Source of the DNA: Octadecabacter sp. SW4
GTDB taxonomy: Bacteria; Pseudomonadota; Alphaproteobacteria; Rhodobacterales; Rhodobacteraceae
Direction: 5' to 3'
DNA length: 64,000 bases
Assembly (NCBI RefSeq): GCF_008065155.1
Contig: NZ_CP042820.1
Span: 44,353 to 108,352, forward strand
This document shows positions 34,363 through 44,210 of the stretch, in pieces; position 1 is the first letter of the stretch; each line of letters opens with the position of its first letter. Position numbers and translations under genes: made by a program. The notes beneath the pieces are model-generated. The model did no database searches, was not told the DNA's origin, and saw only the letters and a program-made list of their open reading frames with translations.

Positions 34363-34665
34363 ATGACACTCGAAGACATCAAGGCGGCCGTTGATGCCGG
34401 CCAGACCGTGCATTGGGCCAATACCGGCTACGTTGTCCACAAGGACCGGCTCGGTCAGTACCTCATCACCTATGTGCCGAATGGTAGCTGCATCGGTCTG
34501 ACCGACCGGGGCGGGCACCGGTTGAACGGAAAAGAAACGGAGTTCTTCGTCGCGCAATCGAAGGACGCCGCAGAAAATCCGGGCAACCAATCAAGACCAG
34601 ACGGGCAGGGGAGGGGCGTAGCACCCGGAGGCGCGGGGGCATTCCCACTCGGACGGCAGCTTTGA
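34363..34665 (+). CDS. Small hypothetical protein
   Basis: A 100-residue protein with AAGGAGG six bases before the ATG. The first 70 residues look folded (EDIKAAVDAGQTVHWANTGY, VPNGSCIGLTDRGGHRLNGK, EFFVAQ). The last 30 residues are Gly/Pro-rich low-complexity sequence. Proteins with this N-terminal pattern are frequent on alphaproteobacterial plasmids; no function is known. Confidence 0.6.
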   Translation: MTLEDIKAAVDAGQTVHWANTGYVVHKDRLGQYLITYVPNGSCIGLTDRGGHRLNGKETEFFVAQSKDAAENPGNQSRPDGQGRGVAPGGAGAFPLGRQL

Positions 34666-34681
34666 CCCGTGGGCGGGGCTG

Positions 34682-34698
34682 AAAGGAAAGCGAGCTTT
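34682..34698 (+). promoter_or_regulatory. Leader motif with AAAGC-GA-GCTTT, copy 4
   Basis: aaaggaaagcgagcttt, with the palindrome aaagc-ga-gcttt at 34687-34698, upstream of the DUF736 gene. Same family as copies 1-3. Confidence 0.45.
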
Positions 34699-34790
34699 CT
34701 GGTTTGTGATCCCTCAAGGGGTCGAGAAAGCAATCCCGGATGCGCTGGCAAGAACGTCAGGCACCGGCCAATCCAAGAAGGAACTATCCC

Positions 34791-35519
34791 ATGTTCGCAG
34801 GAACCCTGACCCGCAACACCGAAACCGCAGCCGCCGAATACACCGGCATGATCCATTCGACGCGCTTTGACATCGCCATCCAGTTGGAGGCACGGGCCAA
34901 GATGTCCGAACGCAGCCCGGATTTTGACGTGACGGCAATCAACAGGTCGGGCCGCAAGGTGCGCATCGGCACGGCCTGGAACGAGACCGGCAACACCAGC
35001 GGCAACCCCTACATCTCGATGCAGATCGATGTCGGCTTGGGCCCCTTCCGGGTCAACGCGGTGCAGACGAAAGAGGCGCGCGCGGCCCAGAGCGGCGAAT
35101 TCGAGATCATCCCGCTGGTCTCGAACGGCCTGATGAAATCCGGCTCGATCTCGGGCGAGCTCACCGCCATGGACGCCGACAACGCCTTCACCGGCTACAT
35201 CGCCAACATGATGTTCGATCTGGAGTTCATGCTGATCGAGAACAGCTACAAGACCGAGGAGACCCACCCCGATTACCGCATCGAAGTCAGCTCGCCCCGG
35301 GGCACGCCGATCCGCGTCGGCTCGGCCTGGATGGCCAAGAGCAGCCGCACGGGCAATGACTACCTGTCGCTGCTGATCAACACGCCTGATGGCGACCTGC
35401 GTGTCAACGCCGTCCAGAACGAAGAACAGCGCGGTGGCCAGACCTTCTCGATCATCCCGTTCATCGACAGCGGTGAGCAGCCGCAGGATGCAGGCACGGG
35501 GCTGTCGTTGGTCGCCTAA
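34791..35519 (+). CDS. DUF736 protein with two tandem domains
   Basis: A 242-residue protein. A first unit (SPDFDVTAINRSGRKVRIGT, AWNETGNTSGNPYISMQIDV, FRVNAVQTKEARAAQSGEFE) is repeated later as HPDYRIEVSSPRGTPIRVGS, AWMAKSSRTGNDYLSLLINT and LRVNAVQNEEQRGGQTFSII. DUF736 proteins are usually about 100 residues with one unit, so this is a duplicated form. The fold resembles a small beta barrel, and a nucleic-acid-binding role has been suspected. A strong terminator follows the gene. Confidence 0.78.
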   Translation: MFAGTLTRNTETAAAEYTGMIHSTRFDIAIQLEARAKMSERSPDFDVTAINRSGRKVRIGTAWNETGNTSGNPYISMQIDVGLGPFRVNAVQTKEARAAQSGEFEIIPLVSNGLMKSGSISGELTAMDADNAFTGYIANMMFDLEFMLIENSYKTEETHPDYRIEVSSPRGTPIRVGSAWMAKSSRTGNDYLSLLINTPDGDLRVNAVQNEEQRGGQTFSIIPFIDSGEQPQDAGTGLSLVA

Positions 35520-35553
35520 TCGGCGCGCGAGGGGGAGATAATCTGAACCCAAA

Positions 35554-35583
35554 GGGGAGCCGTGGGACCACGGCTCCCCTTTT
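35554..35583 (+). terminator. Rho-independent terminator of backbone block 2
   Basis: ggggagccgtgg and ccacggctcccc form a perfect 12-bp stem with a 2-base loop, followed by TTTT (35580-35583). It ends the run from the DarB-like gene to the DUF736 gene. Confidence 0.88.
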
Positions 35584-35669
35584 GCTGTGCTGGTGTGGTT
35601 GAATGAACCCGGCGTACATTGCTGACGTTCGTGTCGCCCGCAGCTAATGCAACCGAAGAGCCCGACCCG

Positions 35670-35800
35670 GCCATTGTGTTTTTATACTGCGTGCGCTCGC
35701 AGCGTAAAAAATGCGGCGTCAGCGAAAACCGTCATGCCATCGCGCGGCGAGAGAAACGGTCATTGGTGCAGCCTACAGCATGAAATTAGCGGCGAATTGA
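35670..35800 (+). repeat. Dispersed intergenic repeat family A, copy 2
   Basis: Alignable over about 130 bases with the minus strand of 27100-27240. Shared blocks include gcgctcgcagcgt and aaaaatg, then cggtca and gcgaatt in the same order. Confidence 0.6.
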
Positions 35801-35990
35801 CAGATCGCGGACGAACTCGAATTTGGTAGCGGTCGCTCCAACCGCCGGTTTTGCCTCATTCGGCATTCAGATTCGGACAAACGCATTTGCTTGTACCCAG
35901 TTTTTTGTGTGAGTTGGAGCTCATGGACCAAAAGCTTTTGTCGGTACAAGCCGTTGTGTCGTGTTTTGCCATGAATCCGTCAGTTGAATT

Positions 35991-36070
35991 CTGAGTTGGG
36001 GTTGTGTTGCGCCATGGTTGGTTAGCTTTGGCCAACGACTAGCTCGTTTTGGCAGAAACCCCCAACTCAG
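35991..36070 (-). terminator. Long inverted repeat, probable terminator region of the MFS gene
   Basis: ctgagttggggtt (35991-36003) pairs with aacccccaactcag (36057-36070) with one bulged base. Inside, gttgg and ccaac form a second short stem. It lies 16 bases after the stop of the minus-strand MFS gene. No T-run follows, so factor-independent termination is doubtful. Confidence 0.4.
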
Positions 36071-36085
36071 CGCGGGACGGTCGTT

Positions 36086-37387
36086 TCATTCCTTGCCTCT
36101 AAAGTTTTCATCGTCTGTCTGCGGCATCGCCATGTCAGGCTGGTCTGCATCAAGTTCAGATTGGTTGGCGGCCAAGGCGGCGGTTTCCGGCGTCGAGGCA
36201 CGAGCCATGGGATTGATCTGAAAGGTCACTTTGTTGTCCGATGTAACAGCTGCCGCCGTCCGCAAACGATAGAGGGCAAAAGCGATCAGAAGCACATGTG
36301 CCGCCCCCGTGACCGCAAAGAGGCTCCAGGCCCCAAAACTCGTCATTGCAAAACCTGCGACCGTAGGCCCGACGATGGAGCCGATCCCAAAAACCAGGAG
36401 CAAGCCGCCACTGACTTGGATGTAGGAGCCAGGCTCGGCGTGATCGTTGGCGTGGGCCACAATCACCGGGTACATCGCGAACACCGTCGCACCAAAGAGG
36501 GCGGAAAAAGCAAGCACCAATTGGGGGTTGGCGCCTGCCAGGAAAATGAACAGCGCATCTGCCAGCAACGCGAAAAGCGTGATGCCGATGAGGACTTTGC
36601 GGCGATCAAGTGTGTCAGACGCGATGCCGACAGGAATTTGCAGGGCGGCACCGGCCAGAATGGGAATGCTGGCGAATAGCGCGATCTGGTTGAGGCTCAA
36701 TCCGATGCGTGCCGCGTAGACAGCGGCCAGGGTCCCGAAGGACGCGTTGGAAATGCCCACCATCAAAACCGCAAAGAAGGCTATTGGCGAGTTTTTCCAG
36801 AGACCCCGCAAGTTGAGTGAGACTTGGGTCAAGGGGCGCGGCGTCGTCGTCGCGCTAATTGCCGTCGGGAGCAGGGCCAGACAGTAAACCATGGCCGCCA
36901 AAACAAAGAAAAAATACCCGTTGGCGTCTCCCAAAGTCAGGACCATTTGACCGGCCGTAGTCGCGGCGAGATTGACCATCGTATAGATGCCGAAAATACG
37001 ACCGCGAGAGGATGCGTCCGCCCGCTCGTTCAACCAGCTCTCAACGATCATCGCCGCGCCGGCAAAGCAAAACCCGGACAGGGCGCGCACCGGGATCCAA
37101 ACCCAGGGCGTGATCAGCACCAGAGAGAAAAGCACCGCGATCGCTGCAATGGCACACATGGCCCCAAAAGCGCGAATATGGCCCACACGCGCCACCAGCG
37201 CAGGTGTGCGCAGGCAACCTGCGACATATCCGATGGCCCAGCCAGTCCCGAGCAAGCCAAGCGAGGCGGCTGTGAACCCTTCAGTCTCCCCACGAATGGG
37301 CAAAATCAGACTGTTCACGCCGCCTGCGAACAGCAAAAAGGCGGACCCCAACAAAAGGGCCGCGAGGGGCAGCAGACTTTTCACCAT
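36086..37387 (-). CDS. Major facilitator superfamily transporter
   Basis: A 433-residue membrane protein with about twelve hydrophobic helices. Between helices 2 and 3 it has GYVAGCLRTPALVARVGHIRAF, the MFS loop, and later FCFAGAAMIVESWLNERADA, then SSRGRIFGIYTMVN, typical of the YcaD-like branch. The C-terminal 50 residues are polar and cytoplasmic. Substrate unknown. It is convergent with nothing downstream and shares the minus strand with the ZntB-like gene 17 bases upstream, so the two may be co-transcribed. Confidence 0.88.
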   Translation of the reverse strand: MVKSLLPLAALLLGSAFLLFAGGVNSLILPIRGETEGFTAASLGLLGTGWAIGYVAGCLRTPALVARVGHIRAFGAMCAIAAIAVLFSLVLITPWVWIPVRALSGFCFAGAAMIVESWLNERADASSRGRIFGIYTMVNLAATTAGQMVLTLGDANGYFFFVLAAMVYCLALLPTAISATTTPRPLTQVSLNLRGLWKNSPIAFFAVLMVGISNASFGTLAAVYAARIGLSLNQIALFASIPILAGAALQIPVGIASDTLDRRKVLIGITLFALLADALFIFLAGANPQLVLAFSALFGATVFAMYPVIVAHANDHAEPGSYIQVSGGLLLVFGIGSIVGPTVAGFAMTSFGAWSLFAVTGAAHVLLIAFALYRLRTAAAVTSDNKVTFQINPMARASTPETAALAANQSELDADQPDMAMPQTDDENFRGKE

Positions 37388-37404
37388 ATGTCCGGTCTAC
37401 TCCC

Positions 37405-38361
37405 TTAGAGCCATTTCGAAAATTTGAAGATCAAGAACAGTGCGATGCCTCCCACGAGTGACACCGCTGTCAGGAGCCAAAACGCCAAAGGTGCTTCCGT
37501 TCCAGGCATCCCAGCGATATTCACACCGAAAAGTCCCGTGAGAAACCCCAATGGCAGGAAGATCGCTGCAACCAGGGACAACACATAGCTGTTGCGACTG
37601 AGCGCATGGGCGCGCTCTGCGTCGATGTGGTCTTGCAGGGCTGATAATCGGTCCCGGGTAGCGTCGAGTTCTTCGACGATCCGACGGGTGCGGTTGGCGG
37701 TTTCACGCAGCAGAGCCAATTCCTCTGGTGCGATGATCCAGTTGTCGAGTGTTGAGAGCGCGGCAATGGCTTCTCGTTGGGGATTGATGAATCGCCGCAT
37801 TTTGATGACCGCCTGCCGAATGCGCGCGAGTTTTCCCGGAGGCAAAGACCGACCTTCCGAGATGGCTTCTTCCAATTCATCGGTCTGTTCTTCGAGCCCG
37901 AGAGAGACGGTTTCGATCCGGCTGGTCAATCCATATGTCAGCTCTGCGAGGAAACGCCCTACGGATGCAGGTGCCGCTCCGGCTTCTGCGGCTTGGCGGA
38001 TGGCATCCATGGCCCAGACTTTGCGCTTCCGGGCAGACACGATTACCGTACCCGTGATCCACATGCGCAAGGACACCATGTCCTCGGGATCGGATTCCGG
38101 ATTCAGGTTCACGCCACGCAGGTTCAGGATCAACCCATCTTCGAAGCGCTCACAACGTGGTCGGGTCTCACTCTGCAGGAGCGCGCGCCCTGCGATCTCG
38201 GGAAGATGCTCTGCGACCCAAGCGCGCAGGGCTTGGTCTTGCAAGTCAAAATGTAGCCATCGATACCCGCTGGCTGGGCCCAAAACACTTAGCGCGGGTC
38301 CAACTGGTTCTGCGATCCCCTCGTTGATGTCGAAGGCTGCAAGTGGCTTGATTGTTTCCAT
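37405..38361 (-). CDS. zntB: ZntB/CorA-family zinc or divalent-cation transporter
   Basis: A 318-residue protein with a large cytoplasmic funnel (about 1-255) and two C-terminal helices. The pore motif reads GVN (FLTGLFGVNIAGMPG), as in ZntB, instead of the GMN of CorA. The end is basic (FKFSKWL). ZntB-type proteins move Zn2+ together with protons. It is divergent from the PsiE gene and probably forms a unit with the MFS gene. Confidence 0.88.
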   Translation of the reverse strand: METIKPLAAFDINEGIAEPVGPALSVLGPASGYRWLHFDLQDQALRAWVAEHLPEIAGRALLQSETRPRCERFEDGLILNLRGVNLNPESDPEDMVSLRMWITGTVIVSARKRKVWAMDAIRQAAEAGAAPASVGRFLAELTYGLTSRIETVSLGLEEQTDELEEAISEGRSLPPGKLARIRQAVIKMRRFINPQREAIAALSTLDNWIIAPEELALLRETANRTRRIVEELDATRDRLSALQDHIDAERAHALSRNSYVLSLVAAIFLPLGFLTGLFGVNIAGMPGTEAPLAFWLLTAVSLVGGIALFLIFKFSKWL

Positions 38362-38417
38362 TCCGTTAGCCTACGGTAAAAATCTAATATTATCCAAATA
38401 GTTATGGACGTGGACGC

Positions 38418-38858
38418 ATGGCGGATGAGACGAAACACGACGAGCATGCTTCGGATCCCCTTCTGAAAGCCGCCCATGCGTTTGAGTATTATGTCATTCT
38501 CGTCTTGGTCTTGACGGTTGGCCTGATCACGCTGTTGGCCATGGCGCGATTGTTCGTCGGCATCTATGACACGGTGTTTGTCAGTTGGGATGTGAAGAAC
38601 TTGCACGCCGTTCAGGTGCTGTTTGGCATGGTCATGACCGTGCTAATTGCGTTGGAGTTCGGCAATTCGATCCTGCGGCATATAAGAGAGCATTCGACAA
38701 TCATTCAGGCGCGCGAAGTCATTCTGATTGGTATGATGGCCGTGGTCCGCAAAGTCATGATCATTGACCTCTCAACGACGTCACCCTGGCTGATCGCCGC
38801 GCTTGGTGTGATTGCGCTATCCCTTGCAGGCGCCTATTGGGTGATGCGCGACGACTAA
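38418..38858 (+). CDS. PsiE-family membrane protein
   Basis: A 146-residue protein with four hydrophobic helices: YYVILVLVLTVGLITLLAMA, HAVQVLFGMVMTVLIALEFG, ILIGMMAVVRKVMIIDL and WLIAALGVIALSLAGAYWVM. The pattern ALEFGNSILRHI with REVILIGMMAVVRKVMIID is that of phosphate-starvation-inducible E proteins. The function of PsiE is unknown. Divergent from the ZntB-like gene with about 55 bases between the starts. Confidence 0.82.
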   Translation: MADETKHDEHASDPLLKAAHAFEYYVILVLVLTVGLITLLAMARLFVGIYDTVFVSWDVKNLHAVQVLFGMVMTVLIALEFGNSILRHIREHSTIIQAREVILIGMMAVVRKVMIIDLSTTSPWLIAALGVIALSLAGAYWVMRDD

Positions 38859-38890
38859 GAGGAAAGAAACACGCGCGCCAAGTTCGTGTT

Positions 38891-39205
38891 TTACTGATCT
38901 CTTTCTTGCGGTGTAACCGCCGCGCCGCCCTGATGCCTGATGTCCGCCACCACCGCATCTCGGTTGAGCGCAGCTTTCAAGTCACTGTCTGAGATAGCCC
39001 GCAGTTCCGTGCGCCCTGCACGGTTGCCACTGCCGCGCACCGTCAACAAGGTCGAGGTGCGCCGCCATGCCTCGAAGCTAAGTCCTTGAAGAAGCTCCTC
39101 TTCGACAAGGACTTCGTACTCACCTGCGGGCAACTCACCCACATATCCGGGCAAGGAAAACGGGTTCGCAAACGTCACACTCGTTTTGGTTGATCGTGTA
39201 TTCAT
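38891..39205 (-). CDS. Conserved hypothetical protein
   Basis: A 104-residue protein starting MNTRSTKTSVTFANPFSLPG. The first half, YVGELPAGEYEVLVEEELLQ followed by GLSFEAWRRTSTLLTV, is a recurrent alphaproteobacterial pattern of unknown function. The second half is polar (SDSDLKAALNRDAVVADIRH). No signal peptide or membrane segment. It lies downstream of groEL on the same strand behind a 31-bp palindrome and may have its own promoter. Confidence 0.6.
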   Translation of the reverse strand: MNTRSTKTSVTFANPFSLPGYVGELPAGEYEVLVEEELLQGLSFEAWRRTSTLLTVRGSGNRAGRTELRAISDSDLKAALNRDAVVADIRHQGGAAVTPQERDQ

Positions 39206-39300
39206 GTGGGTGCTCCTCTGTATCGGCAAAGCCGCCGTCCACAGCCGTTGGATGTGGCCCCCGGAATTCAGGCCGTCTCAGGTGGGTGCAATTCGCCATG

Positions 39301-39331
39301 ATGTGAAAACACTCCCCGAGTGCCGTCACAT
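39301..39331. promoter_or_regulatory. 31-bp two-tier palindrome between groEL and the next gene
   Basis: atgtga-aaa-cactc-ccc-gagtg-ccg-tcacat: the outer arms atgtga/tcacat and the inner arms cactc/gagtg are perfectly symmetrical around ccc. It may be an operator for the minus-strand gene starting at 39205 or a transcript-end hairpin for groEL. It does not match the CIRCE spacing. Confidence 0.5.
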
Positions 39332-39378
39332 TTAAGCTTTCTCCGCCAAATGAAGCGCCTTCTGTCCGGGGTTACCAT

Positions 39379-41043
<1,665 letters not shown>

Positions 41044-41328
41044 TCAAGCGATGATGCCGAGGATGTCGCTCTCCTTCATGATCATGAGGTCTTCGCCGTC
41101 GATCTTGATCTCACTGCCGGACCATTTGCCGAACAGGATCCTGTCTCCGGTTTTAACGTCCATGGCGATCCGATCACCGTCGTCGTCCCGCGCGCCTGCG
41201 CCCACGGCCACGATTTCGCCCTCTGCGGGCTTTTCCTTGGCGCTATCGGGGATGATCAGGCCACCTTTCGTCTTTTCGTCGCCTTCGATGCGACGGACCA
41301 GAACGCGGTCGTGTAGAGGCGTAAACAT
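41044..41328 (-). CDS. groES: Co-chaperonin GroES
   Basis: A 94-residue protein starting [20 protein letters not shown], behind AAGGAG. It has the mobile loop [20 protein letters not shown] and ends [14 protein letters not shown]. It caps GroEL. No CIRCE element (TTAGCACTC-N9-GAGTGCTAA) is visible upstream, so HrcA control is not supported; sigma32 control cannot be judged. Confidence 0.96.
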   Translation of the reverse strand: MFTPLHDRVLVRRIEGDEKTKGGLIIPDSAKEKPAEGEIVAVGAGARDDDGDRIAMDVKTGDRILFGKWSGSEIKIDGEDLMIMKESDILGIIA

Positions 41329-41413
41329 TTGGAATTGCTCCTTCTGGAGTGTTCCGATGGGTATGGCCAAAATTCGGGTGCAATGGCGCTTGCCACGGTT
41401 CAGTGCCATTGCC

Positions 41414-41440
41414 GGAGCACGCGAAACTTGCGCGTGCTCC
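41414..41440. other. GC-rich hairpin between the small Lys-rich gene and groES
   Basis: ggagcacgcg (41414-41423) and cgcgtgctcc (41431-41440) are perfectly complementary around aaacttg. There is no T-run on the minus strand after it. It could be a partial terminator or a leader structure ahead of groES. Confidence 0.45.
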
Positions 41441-41499
41441 ATTCAGTCTTGCGACGAACCTCGTTGCGGTAGGTTGATCACCGCAGCGGCAAGCCGGAT

Positions 41500-41637
41500 T
41501 TACTTCAGCTTCTTTCCGCCAATCTCCAGTGCAGGCTTGCCTGCGAGAGAATTGGCTGTGGCGGAGACCTTTGGCTTCTCCTGCTTCGGTTTCTTGGCTT
41601 CCTTGTTGCCGCGTTTGCCGCCTTTACCCTTGGTCAT
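41500..41637 (-). CDS. Small lysine-rich protein
   Basis: A 45-residue protein: MTKGKGGKRGNKEAKKPKQE and then SATANSLAGKPALEIGGKKL, ending in K. The ATG (41635-41637) has GAAAGGAACGAC before it. About one third of the residues are Lys, mostly in the first half, which suggests nucleic-acid or ribosome binding. It sits upstream of groES on the same strand. The function is unknown. Confidence 0.55.
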   Translation of the reverse strand: MTKGKGGKRGNKEAKKPKQEKPKVSATANSLAGKPALEIGGKKLK

Positions 41638-41724
41638 TGTCGTTCCTTTCAGAGTTGGTTGGTTTCATGCCGAAACAATCGACACGTTAAATTTCGAGAA
41701 CCTTGGCCATGAGGGCCGAAGGCA

Positions 41725-42159
41725 CTAGCTGGCGCCGCTAACAAAATCGCGCATCTGAGACATCTCGCCTTCGGCCATTGAAAGCCGGTGGCGGGTCACA
41801 TCGATGATGCTGATCAGGGCAACAGGCGACCCGGCATCCGTGATCGGAATGTGGCGCACATTGTTCTGGGTCATCAGCAGCTCAAGGCGCTGGACGGGAT
41901 CCTTCACGTCGCAGGCGATGACCTCCTTTGTCATCACGTCCAGCACGAGAATTTCGTCGGAGACCTGCTTGTGATCGTCGAGGTACTTGACGATATCGCT
42001 GCTCGACAGAATGCCATCGATCGTCTGGTTGTCATGTGTCACCAGGAGGGCCGAGGTGTCGTCGGCGGCCAGCATGGTGATGGCCTGCGCGATCGGTGCG
42101 GTTGGCGCAATTGTCCGCAGGCTGACCTTTGGGTCCTTTAGGAGCTTCTTGATTGTCAA
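41725..42159 (-). CDS. CBS-domain protein
   Basis: A 144-residue protein consisting of a tandem CBS pair: residues 15-65 (TIAPTAPIAQAITMLAADDT, SALLVTHDNQTIDGILSSSD) and 75-130 (VLDVMTKEVIACDVKDPVQR, VRHIPITDAGSPVALISIID). Such stand-alone CBS proteins bind adenosine nucleotides and act as energy sensors. The start is a TTG at 42157-42159 behind AGGATC. No effector domain is present. Confidence 0.85.
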   Translation of the reverse strand: MTIKKLLKDPKVSLRTIAPTAPIAQAITMLAADDTSALLVTHDNQTIDGILSSSDIVKYLDDHKQVSDEILVLDVMTKEVIACDVKDPVQRLELLMTQNNVRHIPITDAGSPVALISIIDVTRHRLSMAEGEMSQMRDFVSGAS

Positions 42160-42234
42160 GGTGTGATCCTGACGAGGCGCAATAGGCCCCGAGTTGGAAG
42201 CGGGTGGGGCGACAATCGCCCCACTCCAAATAGT

Positions 42235-42597
42235 TCACTGAACGTTGTGGCCTGCCCAGTGGTCGTAGAACTCGAAAAGAGCGCTCAGCACGAACACAGA
42301 ACCAATTACTTGAGCGTTCCAAACAGTCACGGAGCTTTCGTTGAGACCAAGCGCCAGCGGCGCTGCGATCAACGACGAACCCAATGTCAGACCGGCGACC
42401 GCTTGCATCAGGTCTTGCCGCGGGTGGTTCAAACACGCCACCCAAAGTGCGGCCAGACCGCCAAGCATCAGAACCGCTGTCTCACCAATCCGCGCGTCCA
42501 TCAGCGATGCTTGACCGCCGAGCAGCAGGAAGGGAGAGACGACCAGCCAGAGGCCCAGAGATGCGTAGACCCATCTGAACTTGTCATGCTTGTGCAT
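42235..42597 (-). CDS. SPW-repeat membrane protein
   Basis: A 120-residue protein with four hydrophobic helices, starting MHKHDKFRWVYASLGLWLVV, with SPFLL (SPW-like turn), LMLGGLAALWVACLNHPRQD, LMQAVAGLTLGSSLIAAPLA and WNAQVIGSVFVLSALFEFYD. GGAGG precedes the ATG. The SPW family has no known function. It lies in a block of stress-associated membrane genes. Confidence 0.75.
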   Translation of the reverse strand: MHKHDKFRWVYASLGLWLVVSPFLLLGGQASLMDARIGETAVLMLGGLAALWVACLNHPRQDLMQAVAGLTLGSSLIAAPLALGLNESSVTVWNAQVIGSVFVLSALFEFYDHWAGHNVQ

Positions 42598-42620
42598 TGC
42601 ACAACCTCCAAGGCCAGGCA

Positions 42621-42869
42621 TTACACGTCCGTTTCGATATCCGGGATCAGCTCGGTTTCGACCGCGATCATCATTTCTTCATCGTCCACCAGGCCATCGG
42701 CATTGGCGTCGATTTCGAGAAACAGATCTTCGGTGAGATCGGGAAAGACCGTTTGAAGCTCAACGAGGGATGCTTTTCCGTCCCCGTCAGTATCGATCTG
42801 CGCACTCATGGCATGAGCCGAGAAGGCTACGAAGGTCGCGAGAAGAGCACCAATGGCGACTCTACTCAT
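42621..42869 (-). CDS. Secreted EF-hand protein 1
   Basis: An 82-residue protein with an N-terminal signal peptide (MSRVAIGALLATFVAFSAHA, cleavage after AHA) and two EF-hand calcium loops: DTDGDGKASLVEL and DANADGLVDDEE. GGAGAG precedes the ATG. It probably binds Ca2+ in the periplasm. A paralog is at 44430-44675, on the other side of a Na+/Ca2+ exchanger gene. Confidence 0.82.
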   Translation of the reverse strand: MSRVAIGALLATFVAFSAHAMSAQIDTDGDGKASLVELQTVFPDLTEDLFLEIDANADGLVDDEEMMIAVETELIPDIETDV

Positions 42870-43035
42870 TTTTCTCTCCATCAGAGATGTGGCGATCCAA
42901 AGTGTTTCGCCTATAGCAGAAATGGACACGTTCAATGCCAAAAACAAGAGCGAGTAGGAAATATAGAAAGTAGTGAATTCAGATCACTGAAGCGAAAAAT
43001 ATTTGGAGGACCGTGTCCGCCGATGCGATGCCCAT

Positions 43036-44022
43036 TCACGGCCAGAGCACATAAAGATACCCCAAATATCCCGAGAAAAGCGCCGCGCCCTCCCATCGCG
43101 CGATCCTCAGACCGGTCCATGCGAAGATTACGATCACGACAGAGACGCCGACCATGACAAGGTTGTCGAAACTTGCAATTTCAGCGGGAACTTCGCCTGG
43201 CGCGATCACCGCCGTTGCGCCGCCGATGAACAAGATGTTGTAGATGTTCGAGCCCACGACGTTGCCGAACGCTACATCGGCTTGCTTACGAATTGCTGCG
43301 AAAACGGATGTTATGAGTTCTGGCAAGGATGTACCGACAGCGACGATGGTCAAGCCGGTCACGGTCTCCGATATCCCGTATGACCGCGCCAGGGCGACTG
43401 CCCCGTCGACAAGGAAGGTTCCGCCCAAAACGACAAGCGCAAGACCACCCACGGTTATCAGTAGCGGTGTCATGATCGAGCCGGATGGTTCCATCGGCGG
43501 TACGGTACCGGGATCCACCGACTGAAGTGCCACGCTCTTTTCGTAGATTGCCCCGTGGTCGAGCTTGGTGTTTGCCAGACTTTCCTGCCGAAAGGCGATG
43601 TAGACATATGTGACAAGCGCAAGAACGAAAACCACACCCAACCAGCGTTCCATGGGCATCGTGGCTGCAACTGTCGCAAACAGCACCGCAACCGCAACCA
43701 TCACCGCTCCGTCCCGTCGCAAGGCGGTGGAGGCTATGGCCATCGGGTACAGGATTGCAGAAACGCCGAGGATCAACAGAATATTGGCGATGTTCGAGCC
43801 GACAATGTTGCCATAGGCAATTCCGGGCGCGCCGATGAGCGCAGCTTGAACCGAGGTCACGAGTTCCGGGGTTGAAGTGCCGAACCCAACGAGTGTGAGC
43901 CCGATAACAAGGGGAGAGACGCCAAACCGGCTGGCAACCTGGACAGCGCCGCGCACGAGCAGATCGCCACCCACGACCAAAAGGACAAAACCACCGACCA
44001 GCGGCAACCATATATCGAACAC
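43036..44022 (-). CDS. Na+/Ca2+ exchanger family antiporter (CaxA/YrbG type)
   Basis: A 328-residue membrane protein with two homologous halves. Each carries the ion-binding alpha repeat: GLTLVGFGTSTPELVTSVQA with GNIVGSNIANILLILG in the first, and GLTIVAVGTSLPELITSVFA with GNVVGSNIYNILFIGG in the second. These are the signatures of the K+-independent CaCA exchangers. It would export Ca2+ in exchange for Na+ or H+. It lies between two genes for secreted EF-hand proteins. Confidence 0.93.
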   Translation of the reverse strand: MFDIWLPLVGGFVLLVVGGDLLVRGAVQVASRFGVSPLVIGLTLVGFGTSTPELVTSVQAALIGAPGIAYGNIVGSNIANILLILGVSAILYPMAIASTALRRDGAVMVAVAVLFATVAATMPMERWLGVVFVLALVTYVYIAFRQESLANTKLDHGAIYEKSVALQSVDPGTVPPMEPSGSIMTPLLITVGGLALVVLGGTFLVDGAVALARSYGISETVTGLTIVAVGTSLPELITSVFAAIRKQADVAFGNVVGSNIYNILFIGGATAVIAPGEVPAEIASFDNLVMVGVSVVIVIFAWTGLRIARWEGAALFSGYLGYLYVLWP

Positions 44023-44158
44023 TTAGTTTCCTTGTCTTGATGAATTTCGAATGCCTGACGCGGGCTACTATTCCGCGTTCATTTGATTACTCTAGTAGGT
44101 CCCGGGGTCACGGGCCATTGAAACGATAGGCTCCAAAATAGCGACACAACTGAGACAA

Positions 44159-44197
44159 ATACCCCCGGCGAATTTCGTCCGCCGGGGTATTGTTTTT
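44159..44197. terminator. Bidirectional terminator
   Basis: atacccccggcg (44159-44170) pairs with cgccggggtat (44180-44190) with one bulge. TTTTT follows on the plus strand (44193-44197), and on the minus strand the stem is followed by TTTG. It serves the minus-strand gene ending at 44211. Confidence 0.7.
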
Positions 44198-44210
44198 AAG
44201 CTTTTGAAGC

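Larger units (their letters stand above)
35584..36085. other. Gene-free junction between backbone block 2 and the stress cargo
   Basis: About 500 bases with repeat family A copy 2 (35670-35800) and an inverted repeat (35991-36070). No gene was recognised. Confidence 0.5.

Noticed and set aside
41329..41500. CIRCE element for groES-groEL
   Set aside because: No TTAGCACTC-N9-GAGTGCTAA or near match. The cactc/gagtg pair at 39310-39322 has a 3-base spacer and lies downstream of groEL.
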